Part shown: piece after piece, positions 15,303 to 23,490 of the stretch
Position numbering within the stretch: position 1 is the stretch's first letter
Layout: each line of letters begins with the position of its first letter
From: a virus
Length of the DNA stretch: 31,440 nucleotides
Direction: 5' to 3' (one strand)
Virus record (IMG/VR): IMGVR_UViG_3300046007_012561
Span: 1-31,440 of that record
Program-made: the position numbers and the translations under genes
The notes under the pieces: model-generated
The model's database searches: none
What the model saw: the letters and a program-made list of their open reading frames with translations, nothing else
Told to the model about the DNA's origin: nothing

Positions 15303-16325
15303 ATGTCTAGAATTACTGGAAAACAAGCTCTTGGACTTTTTGAGGCTTATCAAGCAGTATATGCTCCCCAAGAATTATCTGAAGAACAGATTTGGGAAGA
15401 AGTGGAAGAGTGGGTAAATTCACTTCTAGAAGAAGGATATGACCTAAGTGGTTATACTTGGGAAGATATGTATGATGCTTATATTGAAGAAGCGAGAGCA
15501 GAAGGTGTAAAACCTTATAAAGCAGGACCAACTCAAGCAGATGTAAGAGCAAATGCTGCTGCTGCTCGTCAAAAGCACGTTGCGGGCGCTGCTGGACAAA
15601 AGGGTTATGGACCTGAAGATAAGTTTAAGAGTGATTGGAAACTGAGAGCAACCCCATCTTCAACAAGTAAGAGAAGAGATGGAAGTGTTGAAACTGTTTC
15701 TCAAAGAATGGATAGAGAACAACCTTATAAAAAGAGAATGACTGGAGAACTTGCTAGAAAGCAAGGAAGTCGTATTGCTTCTGCTGTTACTAGAACAATT
15801 GAAGGTCCTGGAGAACCTCAAGCAGTCACAATGCCTAGAATGAAGGCAAAAGTGTCTAAGGAAATTGTTAGAAAGGAAGAAGTAGATGTTTATGATGTAG
15901 TTCTTTCCCATCTTCTTGGTGAAGGATATGCTAATTCGGTTGAATCTGCAGAAGCAATTATGGTAAATATGAGTGAGCAGTGGATTGATACTATCATTGA
16001 AGATTTTGATCAACTTGATGAAGCAGAAGGTTCTTATGGTGAAACTCCAAAGGCATATAGTGCAGCAAGAAAAACCAAGATGACTGCAAAGAGAAAGCCC
16101 TTCCTCAAAAAGATGTTAAGCAGAACTAATCCTGCTAATAGAACAAGTACTTATGATTCTCCAAGAAAGGGTTTGACTGCTGACGATAGAGAAAGAGCAA
16201 GAGCAGGTTCTGCTTATGGTGTAGGTACTCGTGATGACCACGATTATCCTTCTCAGGGTGCTGGTGGTGTAACCAAGAGTGCTAAGAAACTCCGTAAGCA
16301 AAGAGCAATGGGAGAAATTGATTGA
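15303..16325 (+). CDS. probable capsid-internal/structural protein, paralogue of 624-1349
   Basis: 340 residues, charged and low in aromatic residues. The N-terminus MSRITGKQALGLFE-AYQAVY has the LxE-A prohead-protease motif at residues 12-15. Two helical modules of the type LLxEGY are seen: residues 41-65 (SLLEEGYDLSGYTWEDMYDA, ending IEEA, a second possible cleavage site) and residues 192-227 (SHLLGEGYA, then SAEAIMVNMSEQW). The second matches the gene at 624 over 36 codons. The C-terminal half is basic and disordered-looking. Late promoter and a very strong terminator frame it as its own unit. Structural or injected role inferred. Confidence 0.7.
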   Translation: MSRITGKQALGLFEAYQAVYAPQELSEEQIWEEVEEWVNSLLEEGYDLSGYTWEDMYDAYIEEARAEGVKPYKAGPTQADVRANAAAARQKHVAGAAGQKGYGPEDKFKSDWKLRATPSSTSKRRDGSVETVSQRMDREQPYKKRMTGELARKQGSRIASAVTRTIEGPGEPQAVTMPRMKAKVSKEIVRKEEVDVYDVVLSHLLGEGYANSVESAEAIMVNMSEQWIDTIIEDFDQLDEAEGSYGETPKAYSAARKTKMTAKRKPFLKKMLSRTNPANRTSTYDSPRKGLTADDRERARAGSAYGVGTRDDHDYPSQGAGGVTKSAKKLRKQRAMGEID

Positions 16326-16350
16326 AAATCTAAATTATAGAATTTATTGA

Positions 16351-16386
16351 CCCCCCTTTCTAAATATAAGAAAGGGGGGTTTTTTT
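16351..16386 (+). terminator. Rho-independent terminator, 11-bp stem
   Basis: CCCCCCTTTCT (16351-16361) pairs perfectly with AGAAAGGGGGG (16369-16379), loop AAATATA, T run 16380-16386. The next ATG is the base after the T run. Confidence 0.95.
16360..16366 (+). promoter_or_regulatory. possible late promoter CTAAATA inside the terminator loop
   Basis: CTAAATA (a form close to late boxes) spans the end of the 5' arm and the loop. It ends 20 bases before the ATG at 16387, the usual distance for late boxes here. A start there would lose the 5' arm. Confidence 0.35.
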
Positions 16387-17802
16387 ATGAAAAAAAGTTT
16401 CACAGCAAAAAATATTATATTATTTTTTAAAGATAAAGATAATATTTCTGGAACTAGATTTGATTATTTTATTTCTAATAAACTTGAAATAAAATTCGAA
16501 CCAAAAAATACTGTTTTGAAAAATATATTTAAGAGAGATCTTTTAAAATTATTTAAAGATAACTTTTTGCAAGAAAAAATACCTAAAGAAATTAAAAATG
16601 GAAAAAAATATATACTTGAATTTGAAGTAGAACAGGAATATGATACCTTCCAAGTTTCTACAGAAATACAAGAGAAAGGAACTGTTTGGATTTTTAATCA
16701 GGTGCTTAGAAATTCAGATAAAAATGCTAAATTTTCTTCGGTGGAAGATATTAAAAAACACCCAAAATATGGAGAGTTGAAAAAAATATTTGGTGGAGAA
16801 GTTCCTAGGGATTGGTTGGAATCATATTTAAAGCAGCAAGAAAAAATGATTCAGTTATTTAAAAGTCCAGAATGGGATTTATTTGAATATAAAGGATCTG
16901 GAACTTTTATGCAGTATATAATGGATTTGGTAAAAAAACTAGGGTATTCGTATCCTAGTTGGAATCCTTCTGATATATGGTTGGTTAAAGAGAAAGATGA
17001 GGTAAAAAAAGAAATAGATGAAAACCTTAAAAAAGATGGAAGAACACAAGGTCAAACCATATACGAATTGAATGATATATTAAGAAAATTGATAAGAGAA
17101 AAAAGAGTTATAGGTTTATCTTTAAAAAAAGTTTCTGGAAAAAAAGCAAAATTCGAATATGTTAATATTGATTCTAGGATATTTGATGATAAAATATTAA
17201 AAAGGGTAAAAAAGAAATATAATGTGCCTAGGTCAAATATAAAAATAAAATTAAACCTGTCTTTAAATAATGAAAAGAATTCTTTTAAAACACAGGATTT
17301 GACTATTAATGTTGGAAATAATTCTAGATTTCAAATTAAAGATAATGATGGTAGATTTAGAAATTTTGGCAATTTGAAGTTTGAATATAGTCCTTCGTCT
17401 TCTTCTGCAAGAGGTGGAAAAGCGCCTGTTGAAAAGGTTGAAGAATTAATGAAAGTAAATAATGTTTCATTTAAAAATAAATATCAAAATTATATAACAA
17501 GTTGGAGTAGTCAAGAAGATTTAAAAAATAAATTAAAAATCTATAAGAAAAAAATAGAACAGATAAAAAATAATGTAGAAATTGTAGTTAATACTTCAGA
17601 TGAAGCTATAGAAAATTTTGAATTAATGTTTGGTGAAGGTGGAAATAAGTACTTGGCAAACAGTAAATTAATGCAATTGGAATTTATATGGCAAGTATTG
17701 CAAATAACTCCTTCCAATAATTATGAAGAATTTTGGACAGATATGATTTGGATTTCTTTAAAGAAAGGAAAAGATTTTGCTCCACATGGAAAATTATTTT
17801 AG
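16387..17802 (+). CDS. AT-rich orphan protein with WNPSDIWLVK motif
   Basis: 471 residues, very rich in Lys, Asn and Ile, with heavy use of AAA and ATA codons, clearly more AT-rich than its neighbours, which suggests later arrival. Residues about 195-205 read YPSWNPSDIWLVK and, some 50 residues on, LIGLSLKKVSGKKAKFEYVN. An acidic residue in a W-x-P-x-D-I/V-W-x-x-K block followed by a strand with S-L-K resembles a divergent PD-(D/E)xK-like nuclease arrangement; that is inference. No capsid targeting sequence, signal peptide or membrane segment. It lies between late structural genes, directly behind a terminator. Confidence 0.6.
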   Translation: MKKSFTAKNIILFFKDKDNISGTRFDYFISNKLEIKFEPKNTVLKNIFKRDLLKLFKDNFLQEKIPKEIKNGKKYILEFEVEQEYDTFQVSTEIQEKGTVWIFNQVLRNSDKNAKFSSVEDIKKHPKYGELKKIFGGEVPRDWLESYLKQQEKMIQLFKSPEWDLFEYKGSGTFMQYIMDLVKKLGYSYPSWNPSDIWLVKEKDEVKKEIDENLKKDGRTQGQTIYELNDILRKLIREKRVIGLSLKKVSGKKAKFEYVNIDSRIFDDKILKRVKKKYNVPRSNIKIKLNLSLNNEKNSFKTQDLTINVGNNSRFQIKDNDGRFRNFGNLKFEYSPSSSSARGGKAPVEKVEELMKVNNVSFKNKYQNYITSWSSQEDLKNKLKIYKKKIEQIKNNVEIVVNTSDEAIENFELMFGEGGNKYLANSKLMQLEFIWQVLQITPSNNYEEFWTDMIWISLKKGKDFAPHGKLF

Positions 17803-17835
17803 TGTTAATTGAAATATATATTAAATTTATTACCA

Positions 17836-17843
17836 AATAAATA
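17836..17843 (+). promoter_or_regulatory. late promoter variant AATAAATA
   Basis: One mismatch to TATAAATA, 17 bases before the ATG at 17861. Confidence 0.55.
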
Positions 17844-17860
17844 GTTAGAAACACTATAAG

Positions 17861-19159
17861 ATGAAAAGATTTTCTCAATTTATATTAGAAGCAAAAGAAA
17901 CCAGGGCATCTGAGCAAGCTAAGAAACTTGGTTTGGTTGGTGATGGGCACGGGGATTGGTATAACTCCCAGGGAGAATTTATTGCTAAAACTGTAGATGG
18001 GCAATTAAAATTTTTTAATAAAGGACAAAGAGTTGGTCAGAGAGATATTCCACCAAAATCTGGACAAGGAAGAGGAGCATCTGCTACGGCACAACAGCAA
18101 GTATCTCCACAACAAACTCAAGGTCAGCAAATTTCTCCTCAAAGAATACCTATTGGTCAAGAAGATCAAATGCCTGCGGATGATGAGTTTTTGACAATTG
18201 TTCTTGCTAAATTTAATCCCCCATCAAAGGAGCATAAAAAATTATTTACTACTGCAAAAAGAGTTTCTTTGGGCGGAGAAGTAAGAGTTTATCCATCTAG
18301 AACTCAAGATAATAAATCTAATCCATTATCTGCAAATAGAAAAATTTATTATTTGAAAATGATGTTTCCTGAAATTAAAGATGATATTGTAAATAATCCA
18401 GAAATTAAAACAATATTTGATGTGCTAATTGCAGGAAATGAAGATGGATATTCGAATGTAAATATTGTTGTTGGGTCTGATCGCCAAGCCGAAATACAAA
18501 ATTTAGCAAATAAGTATAATGAAAAATTTTATCAGTACAATGAAATAAAAGTAATTCCTACTGGAAATTTTGATACAGAAAAGGATGTTTCGGGAATTTC
18601 TTCTGGTATGATGAGAAAAACTGCTGCAGATAATAATTTTAGAGAATTTAAAAGAGCCGTTACTAAAAATGTTGATGACCTTGATGCTAGAAAATTGTTT
18701 AACGAGCTCAGGAAAGCAATGGGATTTAAAGAAAATGTTAAGGAAAATTATAATCTTTGGGAAATTGCTCCAGAATTAGACTTTAAAAATTTAAGAGAAA
18801 ATTATATCCAAAATAAAATTTACAAAATTGGAGATATTGTGGAAAATGTGAATACTGGTCTGGTAGGTAAAGTTATACGTAGAGGAACAAATTATTTGAT
18901 TTGTGTTACTGAAGAAGATGTTATGTTTAAATCCTGGATAAAAGATATTGTTGAGTACAATGAAGTTAAAATGGATAGTTTAATGAGGGATAAAACTCAC
19001 CCAAATACTCTTGTTGGAACTTTAGGGTCATTTAAATATCACGCAAAAATGACTCCAGGTGCAATTGGAACTAATAAGAAAAATCTTCAGTATGGGGGTA
19101 AAGCATATGGAGTAAATTTTATAAATAAATATAAGGCAAAAAAAGCAAGTACTTTTTAA
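17861..19159 (+). CDS. capsid-targeted protein with nucleotidyltransferase-like domain
   Basis: 432 residues. N-terminus MKRFSQFILE-A is a T4-type capsid targeting sequence with an IxE-A gp21 cut site (FILE-A) after residue 10. A Gln/Pro-rich linker (about 65-100) follows. Residues about 108-285 look like a cytidylyltransferase/NMN-adenylyltransferase fold: KFNPPSKEH (117-125) at the HxGH position, VRVYPSRTQDNKSNPLS, a strand NVNIVVGSDRQAE, and ISSGMMRK (246-253) at the ISSTxxR position. In the HxGH-like motif only the last His (H125) is kept. From about residue 320 a KOW-like segment (KIGDIVENVNTGLVGKVIRR) begins the C-terminal domain. Related cyanophage proteins are annotated 'cytitidyltransferase'. 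Activity is unproven. Confidence 0.75.
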   Translation: MKRFSQFILEAKETRASEQAKKLGLVGDGHGDWYNSQGEFIAKTVDGQLKFFNKGQRVGQRDIPPKSGQGRGASATAQQQVSPQQTQGQQISPQRIPIGQEDQMPADDEFLTIVLAKFNPPSKEHKKLFTTAKRVSLGGEVRVYPSRTQDNKSNPLSANRKIYYLKMMFPEIKDDIVNNPEIKTIFDVLIAGNEDGYSNVNIVVGSDRQAEIQNLANKYNEKFYQYNEIKVIPTGNFDTEKDVSGISSGMMRKTAADNNFREFKRAVTKNVDDLDARKLFNELRKAMGFKENVKENYNLWEIAPELDFKNLRENYIQNKIYKIGDIVENVNTGLVGKVIRRGTNYLICVTEEDVMFKSWIKDIVEYNEVKMDSLMRDKTHPNTLVGTLGSFKYHAKMTPGAIGTNKKNLQYGGKAYGVNFINKYKAKKASTF

Positions 19160-19160
19160 G

Positions 19161-21737
19161 ATGACTAAAGCAAAACCCGATTATCTTGATTTTGATAGTG
19201 ATGGAAATACTAGAGAATCAATGAAAAAAGCTTTGAAAGATAAGAAAACAAAATCTGTTAAAGAAGGGTTGATTGGCGGTCAAACTAAAATTGATGTTGC
19301 CGCTCCTTATGGGAAATTGACTTCTGCAGATTTTAAACATCTTCGAAAATCAAAAAAGAAACTCACCAAAGAAGGATATTCAAATTGGAGAGAAGACCTG
19401 ATTGAAATTGAAGATAAAATTCCGGCAAAAAAGGAAAAAGAAGAAAAAATAACAGAAAAAGAAGTTAATAATAAAATTAAGATTAATCCAAAACTTGAAT
19501 TGGGGGAAGCACTAGAAAATCTTGGTGGAACTCTTATTGAAATGATTGAGATTGATGAAGTTGATTATATTGTTGAGAGTGTTTATAATGAACTTCTTGA
19601 TGAAGGGTATGACGATGACGAAATTGAAGAAGCACTTGAATATGCTTTAGTTGAGGCAAAAGTAACTTTTGGACACGATACTCCAACAGGACAAAAGAAA
19701 AAAGGTAATCTATTAAAAGCAGTTGGAAGACTTGCAAGACAAAAACTTTCCAGTAAAGTTCGTGGAGTTAAAAGATCAGTAGGTTCGGCAGCTGTCGGTG
19801 GATTAAGGAATGTTGCTAAAGGTGCTTTAGGTGTTGCTCGTAAAATTGAAGGCGATAAAAAACCAAGTACAGCACATACTAAAACAAGAACTGCATCAAC
19901 TTACCGTGGTGCTGGAGTTGGACAAAGAGAAAGAGTAAGTAGTGGATCTTATTCTGCCCCAAAACCAGAAGCACCAAAACCAGAAGCACCAAAACCACAA
20001 CAAAGAAAAGCATCAACTCCAGTTTCTGATCCTTGGGAGGGATCTTATACATCCCAATCACCAAAACCATCGCCAAAACCTCAAGCAAAAACTACAACAG
20101 TTGCACCAAAACCATCGCCAAAACCTCAAGCAAAAACTACAACAGTTGCACCAAAACCATTAACAAAAGAACAGCAACAAGCAGTAGTAAGAGCACAACG
20201 TAGAAATCCAAATCTTTCTAAAAGTGATGCAGAAAGAATTGCATCTACTACTCCATCTAAAGAAGAGAGACAAAGAGAAATGAGAGCAAGAATGGCTGCT
20301 GCAGCTTCTAAACGTGGTTTAGATGAATCTCATTATAGTTTAGATACAAGAAAAGTTGAACCAGGAGAACCTGGAGAAGCACAAGCAAATCAAGCATCTT
20401 GGGATGACTATTGGAGTTCTGCTGCAAAAGGATATAAAGAAGAATATCAATTAACTGAAAAAGCAGAAAGTGAGCAGCAGCAAAAGATTTTTGGTCTTGC
20501 TCTTTCAGTGAAAAGAGGTCAAACCCCAAGATCTGAAGTAAGTGATAGAGTTCTTAAAATTGTTGATGGAATGGGCGAAAAGGAAATTCGTAAGTTTGCT
20601 AAAACAAAGCACGAAGGACTTCCCCACAAAGTCGAAACAAAAGAAGAAGTAATAAGACAACAACTTATTGCTAGAATGATTAATAAAATTGAAGAACAAA
20701 GTGAGATTTGCGTAGATGAAGCAAAACTTCCAAGTTCAATGAAAAAAGGTAAAAAAAAAGTAGAAAGTAAAACCCAGGTCATTCACGATGTAGATGATAA
20801 TCTTGCAGATCAGAGACACCCTGATGCTGCTAAGATTGATGTGATGAGGAAGAAATCGGGTAAGTGGGAGAAGGTGCAATCATTAACACCTAGCCAGTTT
20901 GCCCATCATAAACTCAGAAAACCAGGAGAACCGGTAAAGGAAGAAAATGATCCTGGGGATAAGTATGGATTTGATCAATTTAGAAGTACTAAAAAGTTTA
21001 AAGAAACGACCAAACCAAACAAACCAGTAGTAAGGTTGGGAGACAGTCCAAGAAGACCTGCTCAAAAATCTGTTGTGACCGCTCGTGGTGGATCTGAATT
21101 TGGAAGTAAAAAACCAAGTACTCCTATGGATAAACCAGGAGAGTTTGCTAAAGATTTAAAATCCAGAATTGGGGTAAAAAATCTTGAGAGAAAGAATGTT
21201 CATTTTACTGGTGGAATGCGTACAGGTTCTGGTCCTGAGAAAAAGGCAGAAGTAGTTAAAAAGATTGTGAAACCTGATGCTAAAAAAGTAATTGCAACAG
21301 ACGATCATCTTCAAAATGTAAGGCATATGGCTGCTGCAGCATCTGAAACTGCACCTAAAGCAAAAGTTAGAGCATATCAATCAAAACCAGCGACAAAGGC
21401 AAAAGGTAAGGTTAAGACTGGAGATATTGTTCCAGTAAGAGTTGGTAAGGAAAAGGATTTAAGTGATACTAATATTGGTATAAGAAAGAATACCTCACCT
21501 TCATCATCTACTAAAGAAACTCAACGTAGAAGAAGAACTGCAAAACGTGGTATGAGAAGTGAAGCACTTGATGTAAATACTCAGCAACAAAATACTTCAA
21601 AGGATAATCAACCAACTTCAAACGAATTAAATCCTAAACAAAAGTCTGCTCTTTCTAAGTTAGTGCAGAGTAAAACGATGCAATTGATGGCAGCAAAAAG
21701 AGCAGTTTCTTCTGGAGTTTCTCCTGATATTAATTGA
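19161..21737 (+). CDS. large probable capsid-internal protein with HAD-like domain
   Basis: 858 residues. Order: DYLDFDSDGNTRESMKKAL near the start; an LLDEGYD module (about 148-165, followed by ALVEA, a possible LxE-A cut site); a basic Gly-rich part; a Pro/Lys/Gln-rich linker with two identical 15-residue repeats; then a HAD-phosphatase-like domain. HAD motifs: VIHDVDDN (D543, D545), VVTARGG (T640), GPEKKAEVVKK (K694/K695), IATDDHLQN (D714, D715). The domain has large insertions and motif I ends in N rather than T. The start is 2 bases after the previous stop, so both are one late transcript. Catalysis and cargo role are inference. Confidence 0.7.
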   Translation: MTKAKPDYLDFDSDGNTRESMKKALKDKKTKSVKEGLIGGQTKIDVAAPYGKLTSADFKHLRKSKKKLTKEGYSNWREDLIEIEDKIPAKKEKEEKITEKEVNNKIKINPKLELGEALENLGGTLIEMIEIDEVDYIVESVYNELLDEGYDDDEIEEALEYALVEAKVTFGHDTPTGQKKKGNLLKAVGRLARQKLSSKVRGVKRSVGSAAVGGLRNVAKGALGVARKIEGDKKPSTAHTKTRTASTYRGAGVGQRERVSSGSYSAPKPEAPKPEAPKPQQRKASTPVSDPWEGSYTSQSPKPSPKPQAKTTTVAPKPSPKPQAKTTTVAPKPLTKEQQQAVVRAQRRNPNLSKSDAERIASTTPSKEERQREMRARMAAAASKRGLDESHYSLDTRKVEPGEPGEAQANQASWDDYWSSAAKGYKEEYQLTEKAESEQQQKIFGLALSVKRGQTPRSEVSDRVLKIVDGMGEKEIRKFAKTKHEGLPHKVETKEEVIRQQLIARMINKIEEQSEICVDEAKLPSSMKKGKKKVESKTQVIHDVDDNLADQRHPDAAKIDVMRKKSGKWEKVQSLTPSQFAHHKLRKPGEPVKEENDPGDKYGFDQFRSTKKFKETTKPNKPVVRLGDSPRRPAQKSVVTARGGSEFGSKKPSTPMDKPGEFAKDLKSRIGVKNLERKNVHFTGGMRTGSGPEKKAEVVKKIVKPDAKKVIATDDHLQNVRHMAAAASETAPKAKVRAYQSKPATKAKGKVKTGDIVPVRVGKEKDLSDTNIGIRKNTSPSSSTKETQRRRRTAKRGMRSEALDVNTQQQNTSKDNQPTSNELNPKQKSALSKLVQSKTMQLMAAKRAVSSGVSPDIN
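20061..20150 (+). repeat. 45-bp perfect tandem repeat, two copies
   Basis: Copies at 20061-20105 and 20106-20150 are identical and followed by the first 10 bases of a third. They encode PKPSPKPQAKTTTVA twice in the linker of the 858-residue protein. Identity at every base points to recent slippage or duplication. Confidence 0.9.
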
Positions 21738-21758
21738 TTGTTAAAAATAGGTAGAATT

Positions 21759-21766
21759 CATAAATA
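21759..21766 (+). promoter_or_regulatory. late promoter variant CATAAATA
   Basis: One mismatch to the late box, followed by G; 29 bases before the ATG at 21796. Confidence 0.5.
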
Positions 21767-21795
21767 GTTTTGAATCCATTTATCCGGAGGTTATC

Positions 21796-21966
21796 ATGGG
21801 AGTATTAGTCGAAGTTGTAAAACCACTTCTTTTCGCAGCGATGAATTCCTGTCATACCAAGCGTCTTGTAGTTGAACTACTTGAGCGTTATGTAAATACC
21901 ACTGATAATGATATTGATAATGTAATCGCAGGATCTGTAAGATCAGCTCTTCTTAAGGGTTGCTGA
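21796..21966 (+). CDS. 56-residue conserved small protein
   Basis: The ATG has a strong ribosome binding site CGGAGG (21785-21790) five bases upstream. The protein begins MGVLVEVVKPLLFAAMNSCH, continues with TKRLVVELLERYV, and ends SALLKGC. It looks like a compact helical protein and resembles a small ORF widespread in cyanomyoviruses; function unknown. It has its own late-like box and a terminator 27 bases after the stop, so it is probably expressed late and well. Confidence 0.75.
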   Translation: MGVLVEVVKPLLFAAMNSCHTKRLVVELLERYVNTTDNDIDNVIAGSVRSALLKGC

Positions 21967-21992
21967 TTTTTTACACTTAACTTAATAATACT

Positions 21993-22026
21993 AATGGAGA
22001 CTTTAATTTATCAGTCTCCATTTTTT
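21993..22026 (+). terminator. Rho-independent terminator fused to a late promoter
   Basis: AATGGAGACT (21993-22002) pairs perfectly with AGTCTCCATT (22013-22022), loop TTAATTTATC, T run to 22026. The last T begins the TATAAATA box. Confidence 0.9.
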
Positions 22027-22033
22027 ATAAATA
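22026..22033 (+). promoter_or_regulatory. T4-type late promoter TATAAATA
   Basis: Exact box sharing its first base with the terminator T run, 32 bases before the ATG at 22066. Confidence 0.8.
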
Positions 22034-22065
22034 ATTTTTAGCAAATAACTTTTACGGGAAAAGAC

Positions 22066-22827
22066 ATGGCACTCTGGGGAAATAATGATGCTAAAGGATC
22101 TGGCGGTACAGTATCTTTAGACTATGGTACTTTAATTGTAACTGGAACTGGTACAACTTTTGGGCAGGTAGGTGCTGCTGCTACTGGAGATGTGATTCGC
22201 TTCGGTAATAGAACAGGAACTTATCATGGAGATGCTGTGATTGTTGGTATTGCAAGTACAACTCAATTGTCAATTGGAAGAACCTGTGGATTAAGTGGTG
22301 CTGCTATTTCCGGAGTTCAATTTGATATTAGCGAACTTCCAAAATATACTATTAAGGATAAGAGATATCAACAGATATTCACTGATCCAACTGAAACAAC
22401 TACTGAAGTATCTACTACAGCAGCTGCTACTGCTGGTATTGGTACCAACATTGTTGCTATTGCAAGTACAACTGGTATTTTAGTTGGTGATACTTTAGTT
22501 AGTGGAAGTGTTTCTAGAGTAGTTACTTCAATCGCATCAACAACGGTTTCTCTTGCTTCTACGATTGCATCCGCAATTACTTCTGGTACTTCTGTTGTAT
22601 TCAATAGAATAAGTGGTGGGTACGAAGCATCAATTTATGGTGTTGCTGATGCTGGAGTTGCTGATGCTGCAACTACTACTTACGAATTGACTCATTCTGG
22701 ATGGGTTGGTATTCAAACTTATAAAGATGCTGAAGGTAACTTGAGAGTTAAAAAAGAAGTTCTAGTTGCAATGTCTGGTATTACGACAGGAAATACTCCA
22801 CTTTATGATTCCAATCCTTTTGCTTGA
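22066..22827 (+). CDS. virion structural protein (MALWGN family)
   Basis: 253 residues rich in Thr, Ser, Ala, Gly and Val, starting MALWGNNDAKGSGGTVSLDY, a start I associate with cyanomyovirus structural proteins. Short repeated strands with IASTT (several copies), typical of beta-structured surface or fibre-like proteins, fill residues 60-190. The C-terminus has YELTHSGWVGIQTYKDAEGNLRVKKE. GGGAAAAG lies upstream as ribosome binding site. Late promoter directly before. Position in the virion (head decoration or tail) cannot be told from this sequence. Confidence 0.7.
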   Translation: MALWGNNDAKGSGGTVSLDYGTLIVTGTGTTFGQVGAAATGDVIRFGNRTGTYHGDAVIVGIASTTQLSIGRTCGLSGAAISGVQFDISELPKYTIKDKRYQQIFTDPTETTTEVSTTAAATAGIGTNIVAIASTTGILVGDTLVSGSVSRVVTSIASTTVSLASTIASAITSGTSVVFNRISGGYEASIYGVADAGVADAATTTYELTHSGWVGIQTYKDAEGNLRVKKEVLVAMSGITTGNTPLYDSNPFA

Positions 22828-22833
22828 TGATTT

Positions 22834-23226
22834 ATGATTTTTACTGAATTGAATGAGGACAATTTTATTTTATTTGCTATTAAAAATTATGAAAATCCTC
22901 AAGCAGTAACAAAAGAAGATTTTGAAAAAGATTTAAATCATTTCAAATATATTAAAAGGTTACTGAAAAGATATAAAAGAGAAGGTGAATTAAAAACTCA
23001 CCTTCTACTAAATCATTTTATTATTCTTTATAATATTTTTGGGGAAGCAACAACTCCAATGTTATTTTTTAAAATAGAGAAAGAACTTTGGTCTTCTTTA
23101 AAATCATTTATTATTTTTCTTGGTAGATTACCGGACTATCCAAAAACACCAATACATGATATTACGGTTGATATAAATTGCTTAACAAAGTTGTATAAAA
23201 TCTACAATGAATCAGAAAAAAATTAA
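22834..23226 (+). CDS. conserved cyanophage protein of unknown function
   Basis: 130 residues: ELNEDNFILFAIKNYENPQ at the start, FKYIKRLLKRYKREGELKTHLLLNH in the middle, then FGEATTPMLFFKIEKELW. It appears mostly helical. The same type of protein is widespread in cyanomyoviruses next to structural genes. It begins 6 bases after the preceding stop and overlaps the next ORF by 20 bases. Function not known to me. Confidence 0.75.
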   Translation: MIFTELNEDNFILFAIKNYENPQAVTKEDFEKDLNHFKYIKRLLKRYKREGELKTHLLLNHFIILYNIFGEATTPMLFFKIEKELWSSLKSFIIFLGRLPDYPKTPIHDITVDINCLTKLYKIYNESEKN

Positions 23227-23410
23227 TAGAATACTTGAAATATTTCGATCGCATTTAAATGAAGAACCTACTATGGCATTGAGTCATGGGCAAATTGCAG
23301 GAACAAAAGAATCCGGTGATGAACCTCCTGTAGATTTGAGGAAAGGAAAAATGAGAACCTGGAATCCTTTCTTTAAGAATCTTGTAAAAATGTATAGAAG
23401 AAAAAAATAA
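23207..23410 (+). CDS. small basic conserved protein
   Basis: 67 residues: IAGTKESGDEPPVDLRKGK in the middle, then RTWNPFFKNLVKMYRRKK at the strongly basic end. The GxIAG...PPVDLRKGK pattern resembles small structural-module proteins of cyanomyoviruses; function unknown. It overlaps the upstream ORF by 20 bases, so translation is probably coupled. Confidence 0.65.
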   Translation: MNQKKINRILEIFRSHLNEEPTMALSHGQIAGTKESGDEPPVDLRKGKMRTWNPFFKNLVKMYRRKK

Positions 23411-23415
23411 AAAAA

Positions 23416-23423
23416 AATAAATA
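23416..23423 (+). promoter_or_regulatory. possible late promoter variant AATAAATA
   Basis: One mismatch to TATAAATA in a very A-rich stretch, about 67 bases before the ATG at 23491; A-rich context makes chance occurrence likely. Confidence 0.3.
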
Positions 23424-23490
23424 TTTGTAGTACTACCCTGGATTTATTTTTTATTTTTGTAGTATATAAAAAAAATAAATCCTTAAAAAA

